From Canna indica (lineage: Eukaryota; Streptophyta; Magnoliopsida; Zingiberales; Cannaceae), in NCBI GenBank assembly GCA_034359265.1, contig CP136895.1:43356001-43420000 (forward strand): a stretch of 64,000 bases of DNA, read 5' to 3'. This document shows positions 45,421 through 56,728 of this stretch, one piece after another (the first letter of the stretch is position 1; each line of letters starts with the position of its first letter). The notes under the pieces are model-generated. The model was not told the origin of the DNA, did not search any database, and worked only from the letters and a program-made list of their open reading frames with translations. The translations under genes and the position numbers were made by a program.

Positions 45421-46780
45421 AGGGAAATTCATCCTCGAATTTAGTTGGGTTACAAGGACTTACCGGCTCTTCAAACAAGGAAGGGTAGCTCTCTCTCATG
45501 TCTTGCTCTGCCTCCCAAGTAGCCTCTTGCTCGGAGTGGTGCTCCCACCTACCAAGGGAATCTCCTTGGACCTTAGCTTCCTGATCTGCCGGACAAGTAT
45601 CTCTACTGGCCTCTCCTCATACGAGACCATCGTGTCTACCTCAACCGTAGCCGGCTCGATCACATGGGACTCATCCCTCACATACCTCCAGAGCATTGTC
45701 ACATGGAAAACTAGATGAACTCTGCTCAGACTAGGAGGCAAAGCTAGTTTATAAGCCACCACGCCTCTTCGCTTGAGAATAGGGAAAGACCCAATGAACC
45801 TAGGGCTCAACTTTTCTTTCGTCCCAAATCGGAGCACCCCTTTCATAGGAGAAATCTTTAGGAAGCCCTCAGCGAACTCCAACTCTCTGGATTTCTTATC
45901 AGCATATATTTTCTGGCGATTATGAGCCGCCAACAGCCTTTCATTTATCACCTGCACCTTCTTCACCGCCGACTCAACCAAGTCCGGACCAACCAGGAGA
46001 GTCTCTCCTATCTCAAACCAGCCCACAGGAGACCTATACCACCGCCCGTATAATGCATCGAAAGGAGCCAAGCCAATGCTACTGTGATAGCTATTGTTGT
46101 AGGTAAACTCAATCAACGGTAGGTGTTTCTCCCAACCGCTTGCTAGGTCCAAAGCGCAAGCCCTCAGCATGTCTTCCAAGGTTTGGATGGTTGTCTCAAA
46201 TTGTCCGTCTATCTGCGGATGGAAAGTTGTACTGAAACACACTTGAGTGCCCAAGGCTTCTTGGAAAGGACTACCAAAACCGGGCTGTGAACTGGGTACC
46301 TCGATCTGATATGATCATCACTGGGGTACCGTGGTAAGCCACAATCCTATCTAGAAATAGTCGGGCGTATTGTTCCGCAGAAAAGGTAGTCTTCATTGGA
46401 ATGAAGTGCGCGGTCTTGGTCAACCGGTCCACTATCACCCAAATGGAGTCAAAGCCGACTTTCGACCTAGGCAACCCGGTCACTTCGAGGTTTTGCAGCA
46501 GCCTCGCAGGCTTCAGATGTTCGGCCTTTACCTGTTGACAGACTAGATATTTGGATACAAACTCTGCTACCTCTCTTTTCATGCCCTTCCACCAGTAGTG
46601 CTGCCTTAAATATTGGTACATTTTTGTGGCCCCCGGATGCATCGTATAAGTGGAACGATGATCCCACTTCAGGACTTGTCTGCGCACCTCTGCCATATAT
46701 GGCACCACAATTTGATCTTTGAACCTCAACACACCCTCTAAGTCCAATCTAAACCCATTCACTGCATCGCCTCCCTGCAC
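45421..46780 (-). pseudogene. Gyp-D integrase and chromodomain
   Basis: Zinc-binding part: MHPGATKMYQYLRQHYWWKG, then VSKYLVCQQVK, where the first Cys of the usual CLVC is Tyr. Catalytic core: IWVIVDRLTKTAHFIP, MIISDRGTQFTARF and, after a frame break, FHPQIDGQFETTIQTLEDML. About a dozen residues between LLQNLEV and TGLPRSK, which normally include the first catalytic Asp, are missing. C-terminus: LVFHVTMLWRYVRDESHVIE, VSYEERPVEILVRQIRKLRS, then in another frame the chromodomain end (TWEAEQDM-like) up to the polypurine tract. Chromodomains of this kind direct integration into histone-marked heterochromatin. Confidence 0.88.
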
Positions 46781-48730
46781 TAAGTCATTCGTCAGCGCAC
46801 AAAAGGCATCCTCTCCCTACGCGGCACGCAACATACCCACCAGTGTGGATTGAACCCGCAGGTGTGCCACCAGGGCACCTGAAGCTGACACTATCAAGGT
46901 TGTACCCCCATCCAGGCATAACGCCAGCTCTCGAGCTAAAGGCCTCCGCTTGATTTCCAGATGAGCCAAACTACCCAAGGATTTTCTGCTTAGAGCGTTT
47001 GCTAACACATTGGTTTTCCCCGAGTGGTACATAATGGTGCAGTCATAATCTTTTAGGAGCTCCAGCCATCTCCTCTGCCTGAGGTTCAGCTCCTTTTGGG
47101 TAAGCAAGTACTGAAGGTTCTTGTGATCCGTATAGATCTCACAAGTCTCCCCGTACAGATAGTGTCGCCAGAGCTTCAGTGCAAAAACCACCGCCACTAG
47201 CTTTAGGTGGTGCGTCGGATAATTCTTTTCATGAACCTTCATTTGATAGGATGCATAGGCTAAGACTCTGCCAAACTGCATTAGAACGCAGCCTAGGCCA
47301 ACCCGAGAGGCATCACAGTAAACCACAAACCCTCCTGAGTCGGAAGGTACGGCCAATACGGGTGCCGATGTTAAGCATTCCTTGAGCTTCTGAAAACTCA
47401 CCTCACACTTGTCATCACAATCAATTTTGACATTTTTCTGGGTCAACCGAGACAAAGGGGCTGCAATCCTGGAGAAGTTCTCTACGAACTTTCGATAGTA
47501 CCCGACCAACTCAAGAAAACTGCGGACATCGGTCACGCTGGTTGGCCGCCTCCACCTTTGCAGGGTCTACCTTTATCCCTTTCTTGGACACCACATGGCC
47601 CAGGAACCCCACACTTTCCAACCAAAATTCACACTTTGAGAATTTGGCAAACAATCGGTGCTCTCTGAGGGTTTCCAGGACCATCCTCAAGTGCTCGGAG
47701 TGTTCCTCCTCACTCATGGAGTATACCAAGATGTCGTCAATGAAGACGATCACAAAACTTTCCAGGTACTCCTTGAATACCCTATTTATCAGGTCCATAA
47801 AGGCAATAGGTGCACTGGTCAGGCCAAAAGACATCACTCGAAACTTGTAGTGTCCATAGCGAGTCCTGAAGGTAGTTTTAGGCACATCGCAGTCCTCGAT
47901 TCTCAACTGGTGGTATCCGGACCTTAAGTCTATCTTCGAAAACCATCGTGCACCCTGCAGTTGGTCAAACAGATCGTCTATCCTCGGCAATTGGTAACGA
48001 TTCTTGACTTTCATCTTGTTCAGTTGCCTATAGTCAATGCACATGCGCATCGACCCATCTTTCTTCTTCACGAAGAGTAACGGGGCACCCCACGGTGAGA
48101 CACTCGGCCGGATGAAACCCAGGTCTAGCATCTCCTGCACTTGCACTTTCAGCTCCCTGAGTTCGGCCGGCGCCATCCTATAGGGTGGGATAGAGATCGG
48201 CTTTACCACGGGCTACAGATCAATACAGAAATCCACTTCCCTCTTGGGCGGCAATCTCGGCAGCTCCTCGGGAAATACATCGGGAAACTTGTAGACTACC
48301 TGAGTACCACTGATATCCCCTGCCACATCCCCCTTTTCCTCTGCCATAGATACAAAGGCCAGAAAGGACTAGCAGCCCCCTTGAAGTAGTTTACGAGCCT
48401 TAAGGATTGAGATGACCCCAATCGGCTCGCTTCTTCCCTCTCCTTGGAAGGTGAACTCCAGCAACCCGAGCTTGCTAAACATGACTATCTTAGCCCTACA
48501 ATCCAGCAAATGCAAAGTGCTCTGCCAGCCAATCCATGCCAAGAATGACATCGAGTTCAAGCGTGGGCAGGAGAGTCATATCTGCCCTCAATGCATGGCC
48601 GCAGATGAGCACTTCATAGCCTTGAAAATTTGATTTGGATAAGATTGCCTCACCCATAGGCGTTGATACTAGAAATGACCCGTCGAGTGCGTAGCATATG
48701 AACATACTAAAATAGTACATGTCACTACTG
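46781..48730 (-). pseudogene. Gyp-D protease, reverse transcriptase and RNase H
   Basis: Protease region 48730-48370: LPTLELDVILGMDWLAEH, the RVP_2 pattern. RT 48209-47511: [71 protein letters not shown] with both catalytic Asp residues. RNase H 47536-46817: RFVENFS-like connection, [27 protein letters not shown] and [20 protein letters not shown]. Stops and frameshifts separate these blocks; otherwise the residues are well kept, so this is a fairly young element. Confidence 0.92.
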
Positions 48731-49663
48731 CTCTAGATGCTTCTGCCCCATCGCGGTTAAGACGGTTTCTCAGAGTGACTAGCCTGTGGTCCTCTACTCT
48801 GTATCTGACCTTTCTGTGCCACTAACCCCACTGACATCGGCACTTTTCTGTTTGACAGCTCATCTCTCTGGCCACCTTTGTCCGGGCAATTCTTCCTAAA
48901 GTGTCCCACCTGTCCACATCTGAAACACGCATCTGTGCGGCCACAACAAGCTCCCCAGTGTTTCCAGTTACAACGACCACACTGTTGTATGTCTGACTTC
49001 TGCGTAGCGCCCCCTGACTCTGCCTGTCTCACCGTCCCTGACGCTGAGCCTCCACGGCCTCGGCTACTGCTGTACCCACAGCTCTACTAGTGATCTGCGG
49101 TGGCCACAGTCCCCTCTGAATGCCACGGCCGACCTCCTGACCCTTGAGACCAAAACTTTTTCTTGGGCGGCCCATCTTTCCTCTCGAACGACACCAGTGC
49201 TTCCTTCCGGAGGGCCTCATCCACTACCCATGCAAACGTGGAGTCCTCGGTGTAATGGATAAGCCTACCTATCTGAGGTCTCAAACCCTCCACGAACCTC
49301 TTCACCCTGGCGATCTCAGTAGCCACTAGAGTTGGGTGGTACCTAGAGAGCCGGGTGAACTCCATCTCATACCCAGCTACTGTCATACCTCTAGACCGGC
49401 GCAGCAGCTCAAAATCTCATGCCCGGTTATCACGGACACTCATCGGCAAATACTACTCCTCTACAGCAGCCGTAAATTCTTCCCAGGTGGGAGGTGGTGC
49501 GTGTGCTGCCCTACGGCCCCTCCAAGTATGCAACCAGTATTTGGCAGGTCCTCTGAGCTACAAACCGACCATGCGTGCCGCCGCCTCTGATGAACATCCT
49601 AGCTTTAGACACAGCTCGTAGCAGTCCCCTAAAAACTCGATGACCTCCACTTGCTCGGGCGTC
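48731..49663 (-). pseudogene. Gyp-D gag
   Basis: Starts abruptly at the LTR junction (49664) with TPEQVEVIEFLGDCYEL. It continues with LRGPAKYWLHTWRG, MTVAGYEMEFTRLSRY and ARVKRFVEGLRPQIG, the retrotransposon gag domain, and a CCHC knuckle CFRCGQVGHFRKNC near 48900. The N-terminus is missing because of the deletion that also removed most of the 5' LTR. A few stops. Confidence 0.88.
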
Positions 49664-50048
49664 GACAAGGTCTCCCCTCTCTCCCTCTCTCTCCCTCTTG
49701 CTCGAGCTGTGTGCGGCTCCAAGATGAGCCGCATGACTCATGATGAGGGATTATATTCCCTCATCCTCTAATGACTCAAATGCCCCTCACATAACTTAGC
49801 CTATACTCTATTCGATCCGAGTCCGATTCGGGCTCCGATTCTATCCGCACTCATGAGTCGAACTCGACTTTAATAAGACATCATAAGCATAAAAAGAAAT
49901 AACCATTGAGCTAATTTAAACTTCATATCTTCATGGGTCGAGCTATACCTTTTACTCAAGGCGATTCTGTGGCTCGACCCGAGTAACCCCTGATCTGGTG
50001 CGCTGCACCAAAATATATTTTTATATTAGGAAATTTTTGGGTCTTACA
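49664..50048 (-). repeat. Truncated 5' LTR of the Gyp-D chromovirus
   Basis: 385 bp matching the terminal part of 45015-45406. The break lies at a short shared tract (GCGTCGA) present in both LTR and gag, consistent with an illegitimate deletion. Confidence 0.85.
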
Positions 50049-50053
50049 ATACT

Positions 50054-51605
50054 CTACTTTCCTTCCTTGTAGTGGACTGTTGATGACTTGAGCAACCTTT
50101 ATGGAAGTTCTTCATTTGAATGGGCAGTTGAGACTGGAGTTTCGACTACCTCGAGCCAGAGTATCCAAGTCCAGTATGATTAGAAGGAGATTTTCCTACA
50201 CTTAAAATTTTATTTAGAGTACCAATGTAATTCATCATTCTGGCTTCTTTCTTTACATTTTCAAGTTCAGAAATCAACTTGAATTCTTTATTAGATTTTT
50301 CAGCAATTTGACTTTGGTAGGTCTCAACTTCCTCCTCAAGTTTCCTTTTTTGATCAACCAAGAGTTTGTTTTGATTTCTGAGGGTCTTGTTGAGTTTTGT
50401 CACTTCAACCCATTTATCAAACATCTCTTGATAGGCTTCTTCTTGACCGTCAACACACTGAGTCTTGTTTTGTTCATCATCAATGTATGGGTTACAGGCA
50501 GTTTGAACTGTGTCAACTATGTAGGCAACAAAGGCTCTATAGTTTCCTTGCTCAGATTTTTCTGTGTCATCGTCTTCATCATCATCACTCCAGGTAGCTC
50601 TAAAGGACTTCTTGAGTTTTTTATGTACATTTGGACATTCAAATATGATATGTCCATATCCTTCACATTCAAAGCACTGAACACCTTTAGACTTCTGTGT
50701 GAGATCAAACTTATTAGCAGAAGATTGACTTCTTTTGTTTTCACTAAAGGAAGAACTTGTTTTGGAGCCGGGTGAACTGGGCGATTGAAACTGCTATTTG
50801 AACTGTGAATTATGATTTTGCTTGTTCTTAGTCGTTAGAAATATTCTGAAAGTTTTTGTCATAAGCGCATATGCTGCATCCATCTCTTCTTTAGAACAGT
50901 CTTTGGACTTGTTCTCTTCTTCAGTAGCATTGAAAGCAAAATTCATCCTTTTCTATTTATGTGAGTATTTGTTAGACGGTTCCAACTCATATATTTCAAG
51001 TTTACCCATCAAAATGTCAAGAGTAATGGTTGAAGGATCATATGAACTTCACCTATAGCAGCAGCCTTCTTGTCAAATTTTGTAGGCATGGATCTTAGAA
51101 CTTTTCTTACCACCTTTTCTTTGGAGAATGGTTCTCCTAGGTTGGAAGCATTGTTCATCAAGTCTTTGATGCACCCATGAAAGTCTTGAATGCTTTCAGC
51201 TTCCCCCATTTTCAAGTTCTCAAATCTGGTATTGAGAATTTCAACCTTTGGCTTAGGAAGAGTCAAGGATTCTTCATGATTTGTTTCCAAAATCTCCCAT
51301 GCTTGCTTCGCAAGAGTACAAGAGGAGATAAGTTTGAATTGAGAGGGATCAACTCCATTGGAAATGGCATTCAGGGCCATGTTATCAAGGTTAGCAGCGA
51401 TAACTTCTGCTTGAGTATACTAGTTCTTTGGCTTCTTGTCAGTCCCATCAATAGATGGAGGAGTATAGCCATCTTGTATAGAGTTACAACAACGATCATC
51501 AATGGACTTGATAAAAGCTCTCATCCGACCCTTCCAATAAGCATAGTTTGTTCTAACAAGAAGTGGAGGAATATTGATAGAATTTCCCATTGATATTCCT
51601 TCCAT
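50054..51605 (-). pseudogene. Cop-S copy S1 gag
   Basis: Starts MEGISMGNSINIPPLL at 51605, with the copia gag opening YAYWKGRMRAFIKSID, then the UBN2 region: ALNAISNGVDPSQF, TLAKQAWEIL, LNTRFENLKMGEAESIQDF, VVRKVLRSMPTKFD. Then a CCHC knuckle CFECEGYGHIIFEC near 50670, an acidic patch (SDDDEDDD), and a long coiled coil (LRNQNKLLVDQKRKLEEEVE). The end is cut at 50053 by the gypsy insertion; the rest lies beyond 43061. Stops and frameshifts are present. Confidence 0.88.
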
Positions 51606-51666
51606 CTTGAGCCTGAAATATAAGAGACACACCAAGGATCTTGTGTAGGTAAAAGTTAGCACAATT

Positions 51667-51678
51667 GCTTTGATACCA
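51667..51678 (-). other. Primer-binding site of Cop-S copy S1
   Basis: Minus strand TGGTATCAAAGC, close to the initiator Met tRNA complement, two bases from the LTR. Confidence 0.85.
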
Positions 51679-51680
51679 AA

Positions 51681-52641
51681 TTACAATATAGGTCTCAGAG
51701 GGAACTTCTGTAAATGACAATTGCATATGAAGTAGCAACTGCTATAACAACTACCTTAAATATCAAACTAAGAACCAAAATAAAAAACATACACAAACAC
51801 AAGTATTTGTTTACGCAGTTCAGTGATAAAACATGTCACCTAATCTGTGGGGCACTCACCGGACAGATGCTCAGTCCACTATAAGAAAGTACAACTTCTA
51901 GCTCTTGGATTTCACACGCCGAAATCCAACTATCCGTACTACAGTGAATTGGAAATAACAAAACCTATTGCTATTACAAGTACATACTGACTTGCCTCTC
52001 TAAGACATCCCAGCCATAGAGTCCTGTCCTCCACACAATCGATGTGTTGTAATGAGTTAGCAGCCTATAATCATCTCAGCATGAAGATATAATGAGTAGG
52101 TTGTTGCCTTCTTTGCACTATGCAGTCTCAACTCTTATAAAACTGGCAGTAGAGTATTGACACAATGGAGTTATCGACAACAGATCCCTTCACAAGTATT
52201 TGTATATGAGAACCGAAGGATCTGAATAGATGCTGACTACAATCACTCTCCTCTTTGTAGTCCTCAGTTTGGAACAGTCAACATAAATAGACATCATAAT
52301 AATATGATCATTTAAGTAAATAGTAACGTTCGAAAATAAAGAATAAAAAACTCTTCAAAAACTCAACTGAACGCAAGTCATAAATAATGATGATTAAATG
52401 ACCAAACATATCAAAAGACTCATCATTAAACCAAAATTTCATCAGCCATCATATTCGCACCAAAAACTGTCTAGAATATCATAGACTATAGGTAGTTGAA
52501 AACTATCTCTCCATAGTTGAAACTATCATGATCTCCAAAAAGCCATTTACAGAAGGAGCAGTTGAAACTTATCCTAACATAGTTGAGACTGTCAATACAA
52601 GAGCCAAATACAGCCAACACATAAAAAGCCAAACACTAACA
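51681..52641 (-). repeat. 5' LTR of Cop-S copy S1
   Basis: 961 bp; minus strand begins TGTTAGTGTTTGGC and ends TATTGTAA (the usual final CA is AA). Non-coding. Confidence 0.9.
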
Positions 52642-53549
52642 AAGTCAAATGCATCATGTGGTGTCCTTCTAGGTGCCACCATCGTACCAAGGTATTTGAA
52701 TGGGAATTTCATAATTTTCATGGAAAGGGCGTTGCTAATTTCCAACTTAATAGCTCTAGGGGTGTTCCTGGGGAAGTGAATTTCTAATTTGTTTAAATTG
52801 ATTGTCTGGTCAATAAAATTAGTGTATAACTCAAAAACCTTCTTAATTGTTTGAATGCTTTTTTTATTTGCACGAATGGTAAGCAAAATGTCATTGACAA
52901 CATTAAATGGCTAACTTGGGCCGTGTTTCGTCGCTTAAAAGGCATGTGTTGTTTATGCTCCACCGCCAAGTTAATTAGATTATTGGAAAGCGACTGCGCC
53001 GCTAAGACATATTGGTAGGGGGAGATTGGGTTGCCCTTCCGGCTTGCACGCTTCGAGTTGAAGAAGCGGGAGACATGGTTATTTACTAATCAGCCAAAGC
53101 TAACGGTCGAAAGGCAAGTTTTAATCCAGTTAATGAACCGAGCTGAAAAATTACAAGCTTTGAGGACAACCACAATTGCATTCTAGGAGACCTTGTCATA
53201 AGCCTTCTCTAAGTCCAATTTTATCATCACATGAGGGGCTTTACCCTTAGACTCATAGAAGGAATGCGCTATCTCTTGAGCAATCAATATGTTGTCTTGA
53301 ATGCTCCTACACTTAACAAAGCCTGACTGTCCTGAGTTATTAAATAAGGTAAGATAGATTTCATTCTATTTGCTAGCAGCTTTGCCAGAATTTAATATCT
53401 CAACTTGCAAAATGCGATTAGTCTAAAGTCCCTAACTCTACTTAGGTGCGCACATTTAGGTATAAAGGAAATTAAAGTTTGATTCTAATCTTCCGAAAAA
53501 AAGAGTCGAAACATGAAAACATTCAAGGCATTTCATAAATCAAATTTTA
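52642..53549 (-). pseudogene. LINE segment 2: reverse transcriptase core
   Basis: Minus strand, in broken frames: NQTLISFIPKCAHLSRVRDF, SGQSGFVKCRSIQDNILIAQ, HVMIKLDLEKAYDKVS, GNPISPYQYVLAAQSLS, then FPFKYLGTMVAPRRTPHDAF. These are the RT motifs of plant LINEs in order. The catalytic region around the usual ADD box is poorly kept. The fragment ends at the Cop-S TSD. Confidence 0.88.
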
Positions 53550-55395
53550 TGAAAGGAATAGTGCCCTTGAGCCAATCACATGTCGATGTGTTTAGAGACT
53601 ATTCAAGGGTAATCAATTTAATGTGGCATCTTTTCATCATATGCTGCATCTTTAATCATAAAGATTATGATGAACCCCATGAATTCGGGCAAATGATTCT
53701 AAGGCCATGATGAGATCATGCTAGTGAGACTTGGAATCCATATGCCCCTGTTCTAAATGTTCCTAGTCGTTGGATCACCGATTAGGGGATCGGTGATTCC
53801 AGTAAGACTAGTGCACTTCGTACATGCCCTATTTGATAGGGGGTAATTTATCTCATAGTTACCTATGAGCATTCATTAATGTACAAGTGCAGGTGCTCAT
53901 TAGGGAATGAGTCAATTGAACGGACCTGCATGAGGAACACAGTATGAAATTCATCCATGAGTGTCAATAGGATGTTCCTCGGGTGATAGTAGGTGCAACC
54001 AATCATTGGACCCGAGGTTGTCATGGTTACCTTGTGATTGACGACCCATCGCTTTGGTATTAACCCTACATGATCTTTAGTGTCATGTGCCGAATACTTC
54101 TGGGCATGGGAAGCATTCATGGAGGTAGGTGAGCAAACAATATGGAATCGGTTACTTCTAGTGAGAGGAGTTAATGTCCTATGTGTCCTTGAAAGTGTCG
54201 ACTTAGGAATCTCTAGCCATAGTAGATATGAATGTTGGAAAACGGTTTTTGATATGTCATTAATGAGATGACAGCTTGGCAGGTAGAATGCATATGAATC
54301 AGTATTAGGGTTTGTCACTTCTTCCGTACCCTAGCCGACTTCAGGACATTGTAACCTAGGGATTTAGTTGCACGACAACTAATCACCGAAGGGCATTCGA
54401 TCCCTGTAGATTAAACCTCTCACTATCCGGGGTAGTCATGACATGTTGCTAAACGTCAATCTTGATTTGTGAGTGGAGTCTCTCACGACCACACTAAGGG
54501 GGTTTATTGGAGGCTTGTGAGATTTGAATAGAAGTCGTTCTATCGGATCCGACTCTCCGTTATGCACAATTCACTGATGGCTTAGTGTGGGGCCGAATGG
54601 ATCACACACAATAGGCTAACCTCGTAACAGACTTTATGAGATAGAGTCCGAATGCAACACTATATGTCTACTAGCATGAACATGCTGCAACTCGATCACG
54701 GATCTCATTTACAGACATAATAGGAAAGGTGTTTCCTATAGGAACAAATACACGATGAAGGAGTTTCTCGGTAACCCTAATTTGTAGGGTAGCACTATTT
54801 GGTAGGGTAACCCTAAAGTAGTAGGGTATGGCGCGCGATATTATTTTTAGGGGTTGATGAAACTTAATTATGAATTATGTAATTAATTAACCATTATACG
54901 GGGATTATGTTTAAATAAGAATAAAACATAATTGCATGGAGGGAAAAATTAATTTTTTTCCCATGTGCCTACACATATTAATTAGGAATTAATTAATTTA
55001 GATAAATCATAATTAATAGGGAATTGATTTATATAGATAAATCATAATTAATAGGGAATTGATTTATTTAGATAAATCATGATTCTATTAATAAATAGGA
55101 GTTTGATTTATCTCATCGTTTTTTTAGGTGATTGGTTTTTGGAGATAAATATAATTCTTATTGATAGACATTTAATTTATGTAGATAAGTTAATATTCTA
55201 TTTAATTGGTTTTTGATTTACCCTGAATAAATTCCAAAACTATTAAATATGAAAATTAATTAGGAGGCAAATCCCAGATTTTTGAAATCCGGGGTGAGTT
55301 CAAAATTGAACTCAAGTGGCCGGCCCCCCTCATCCTCTCTTGTGGCCGCCCCCTTTAAAAATGTAGAATAGTGGCCGAACCTGGTGTGAGAAAAA

Positions 55396-55440
<45 letters not shown>

Positions 55441-55964
55441 AATCAAGAGAGGAAAGATTGTGAATCTTGAGAGGGGTTATTGTGTGGAAGAGTTCCAAAA
55501 ACCTTAAGTTCTTCTCCTTGGTAGCTGGCCTCCGCCTTCTTGATCCTCCCATCTTCTCTTCTTTGTGTGCTGCAATCTTCATCTTCTTGGAGGAGTCCAA
55601 GAGGACAGCGACGTATCTTCACTTCTTCTCTTTTATTCCGGTGCTTTCTCATCACCTCTCCTTCCCTCTTTCGTGCGCAGTTCTTGGTGGAAGGGCCGGC
55701 TTCTCCGTTGAGCCACAATGAGCCCTGGTGTTCGCTGCCCCTTTTGTTGCGAGGAGCTTCGTGTGGACTTACGTTGGAGGACATGCATGCGTGCGACTTG
55801 AAATAGGGATAGGAGTAGTCATATCAACCGCGAATTGAGGTATATTTTCTCCTTCTTCTCTTATGTTGAATTCCTTAATATTGCTAAAGTAGATCGCTGT
55901 TTTCGGGATGGTCTGAATTTTTTAAATTTCTATTTCTGCTACGTTTTCTATTCCCATCCCAACA
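53550..55964 (+). mobile_element. Cop-B solo LTR
   Basis: 2415 bp, TGAAAGGAATAG...CCCATCCCAACA, flanked by exact TTTTA duplications (53545-53549 and 55965-55969). Homologous to the LTR that begins at 62929 on the other strand, where a primer site confirms the LTR edge. It has no primer site, polypurine tract or coding region, hence a solo LTR. It contains a (GA)n tract. Small open frames near 55443-55784 are not supported as genes. The copia assignment rests on the primer site of the second copy and the 5-bp TSD. Confidence 0.88.
55401..55436. repeat. (GA)n microsatellite
   Basis: Eighteen GA units in a row within the Cop-B LTR. Confidence 0.97.
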
Positions 55965-56138
55965 TTTTAATGGAATCACAATAACATTTATCAAACTACC
56001 CGGTGAAACCATCCAATCCTGGGCTTTTACCATTCAGTAAGGCCTTAATTACAGACCAAACCTCATCCAAAGAAAAAGGGACAGTTCAAGATATATAATC
56101 AACACGATTAATCGAAGTAAATTTCATCAAACCACAAA
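55965..56138 (-). pseudogene. LINE segment 1: start of the reverse transcriptase
   Basis: Minus strand contains SPGLDGFTG, a stop, and FDKCYCDSIK, the opening motif of plant LINE RT (usually APGPDGF). It joins in phase, across the Cop-B LTR, to segment 2. The LINE's upstream part is not visible because a Cop-S element starts at 56139. Confidence 0.85.
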
Positions 56139-56728
56139 TGACAGTATATGTCTCTTCTATTAAGAGCAGTTGAATAGGAAGTTGCAACTGCTACTAGTAA
56201 CAAAGTAAGAATCAAAACAAAAATCACACGCAAACACAAAGATTTGTTTACGTAGTTCAGTGACAAAACTTGTCACCTAATCTACGGGGCACTCACCAGA
56301 CAGATGCCCAATCCACTCTCTATAAGTATAATTTTAGACCTCAAGATTTCACACCCGAAATTCGACTACCAGTACTACAAAGAATTGGAAATAATAAAAA
56401 CTTATTTGCTATTACAAGTACATACTAACTTGCCTATCTATGACATCCTAGCCACAGAGTTCCATCCTCCACACAGCCTTGTGTTGTAGCCAGTTATCAA
56501 CCCAAAACCAACTTCACACAGAAGATAAGAAATGTAGATTGTTGTCGTTCTGCACTCAGCAGTCTTAACTCCTCTCAATAACTGGCAATGCAGTGTTAGT
56601 GCATGGAGAGAGTTACAGATTAGATCTTGTCATCAAAATTTATATGAGACAACTAAAAGATCTGAATCAATGCTGTTCATAACTATTTTGTTCAGTGAAC
56701 CCATCAGTTCAACAACCAACAGTGATCG

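Larger units (their letters stand above)
43067..50048 (-). mobile_element. Ty3/gypsy chromovirus (Gyp-D, Tekay/Del-like), 5' LTR truncated
   Basis: 6982 bp with TSD GTACT (43062-43066) and ATACT (50049-50053), one change. The 3' LTR (43067-45406) is complete; only 385 bp of the 5' LTR remain (49664-50048), joined directly to gag, so the primer site is lost. Gene order gag, protease, RT, RNase H, integrase, chromodomain fits the chromovirus branch. It sits within the zinc-knuckle end of Cop-S gag, whose frame resumes across the site. Confidence 0.93.
32799..52641 (-). mobile_element. Cop-S copia element with envelope-like ORF (copy S1, Sirevirus-like), carrying three nested inserts
   Basis: A 19.8-kb minus-strand element flanked by AAGTT (32794-32798) and AAGTC (52642-52646), a TSD with one change. 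5' LTR 51681-52641, primer site 51667-51678, gag 50054-51605 continuing at about 42960-43061, protease remnant and integrase N-terminus at about 42370-42930, RNase H 41836-42360, an extra ORF 35447-41500, polypurine tract 35096-35109, 3' LTR 32799-35095. Integrase core and RT are deleted. Nested inside: a Cop-A solo LTR, a hAT transposon and a gypsy chromovirus. Gag-pol followed by an envelope-like ORF is the Sirevirus layout; that name is an inference. Confidence 0.88.
16547..56138 (-). mobile_element. LINE (non-LTR retrotransposon) cut into five pieces by nested insertions
   Basis: Minus-strand LINE whose 3' end is a poly(A) run (T's at 16547-16555). Pieces from 5' to 3': 56138-55965 (start of the reverse transcriptase), 53549-52642 (RT core), 32798-32534 (RT thumb), 24518-23489 (zinc-binding region), 17051-16547 (RNase H and tail). 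Between them lie a Cop-B solo LTR, a 19.8-kb Cop-S element, a Cop-A element and a Gyp-C solo LTR with a CACTA inside. At the junctions of the first, second and fourth inserts the reading frame continues in phase if one TSD copy is kept. The 5' part of the LINE is cut off at 56138 by another Cop-S copy. Many stops show it is long dead. Confidence 0.88.

Noticed and set aside
43067..50048. Possibility that the gypsy element is a complete, active provirus
   Set aside because: The 5' LTR lacks most of its length, the primer site is gone, and integrase has a gap plus several frame breaks.
55355..55806. Small protein genes near the (GA)n tract
   Set aside because: Overlapping frames on both strands in a solo LTR; the reading comes from simple repeats and shows no conserved domain.
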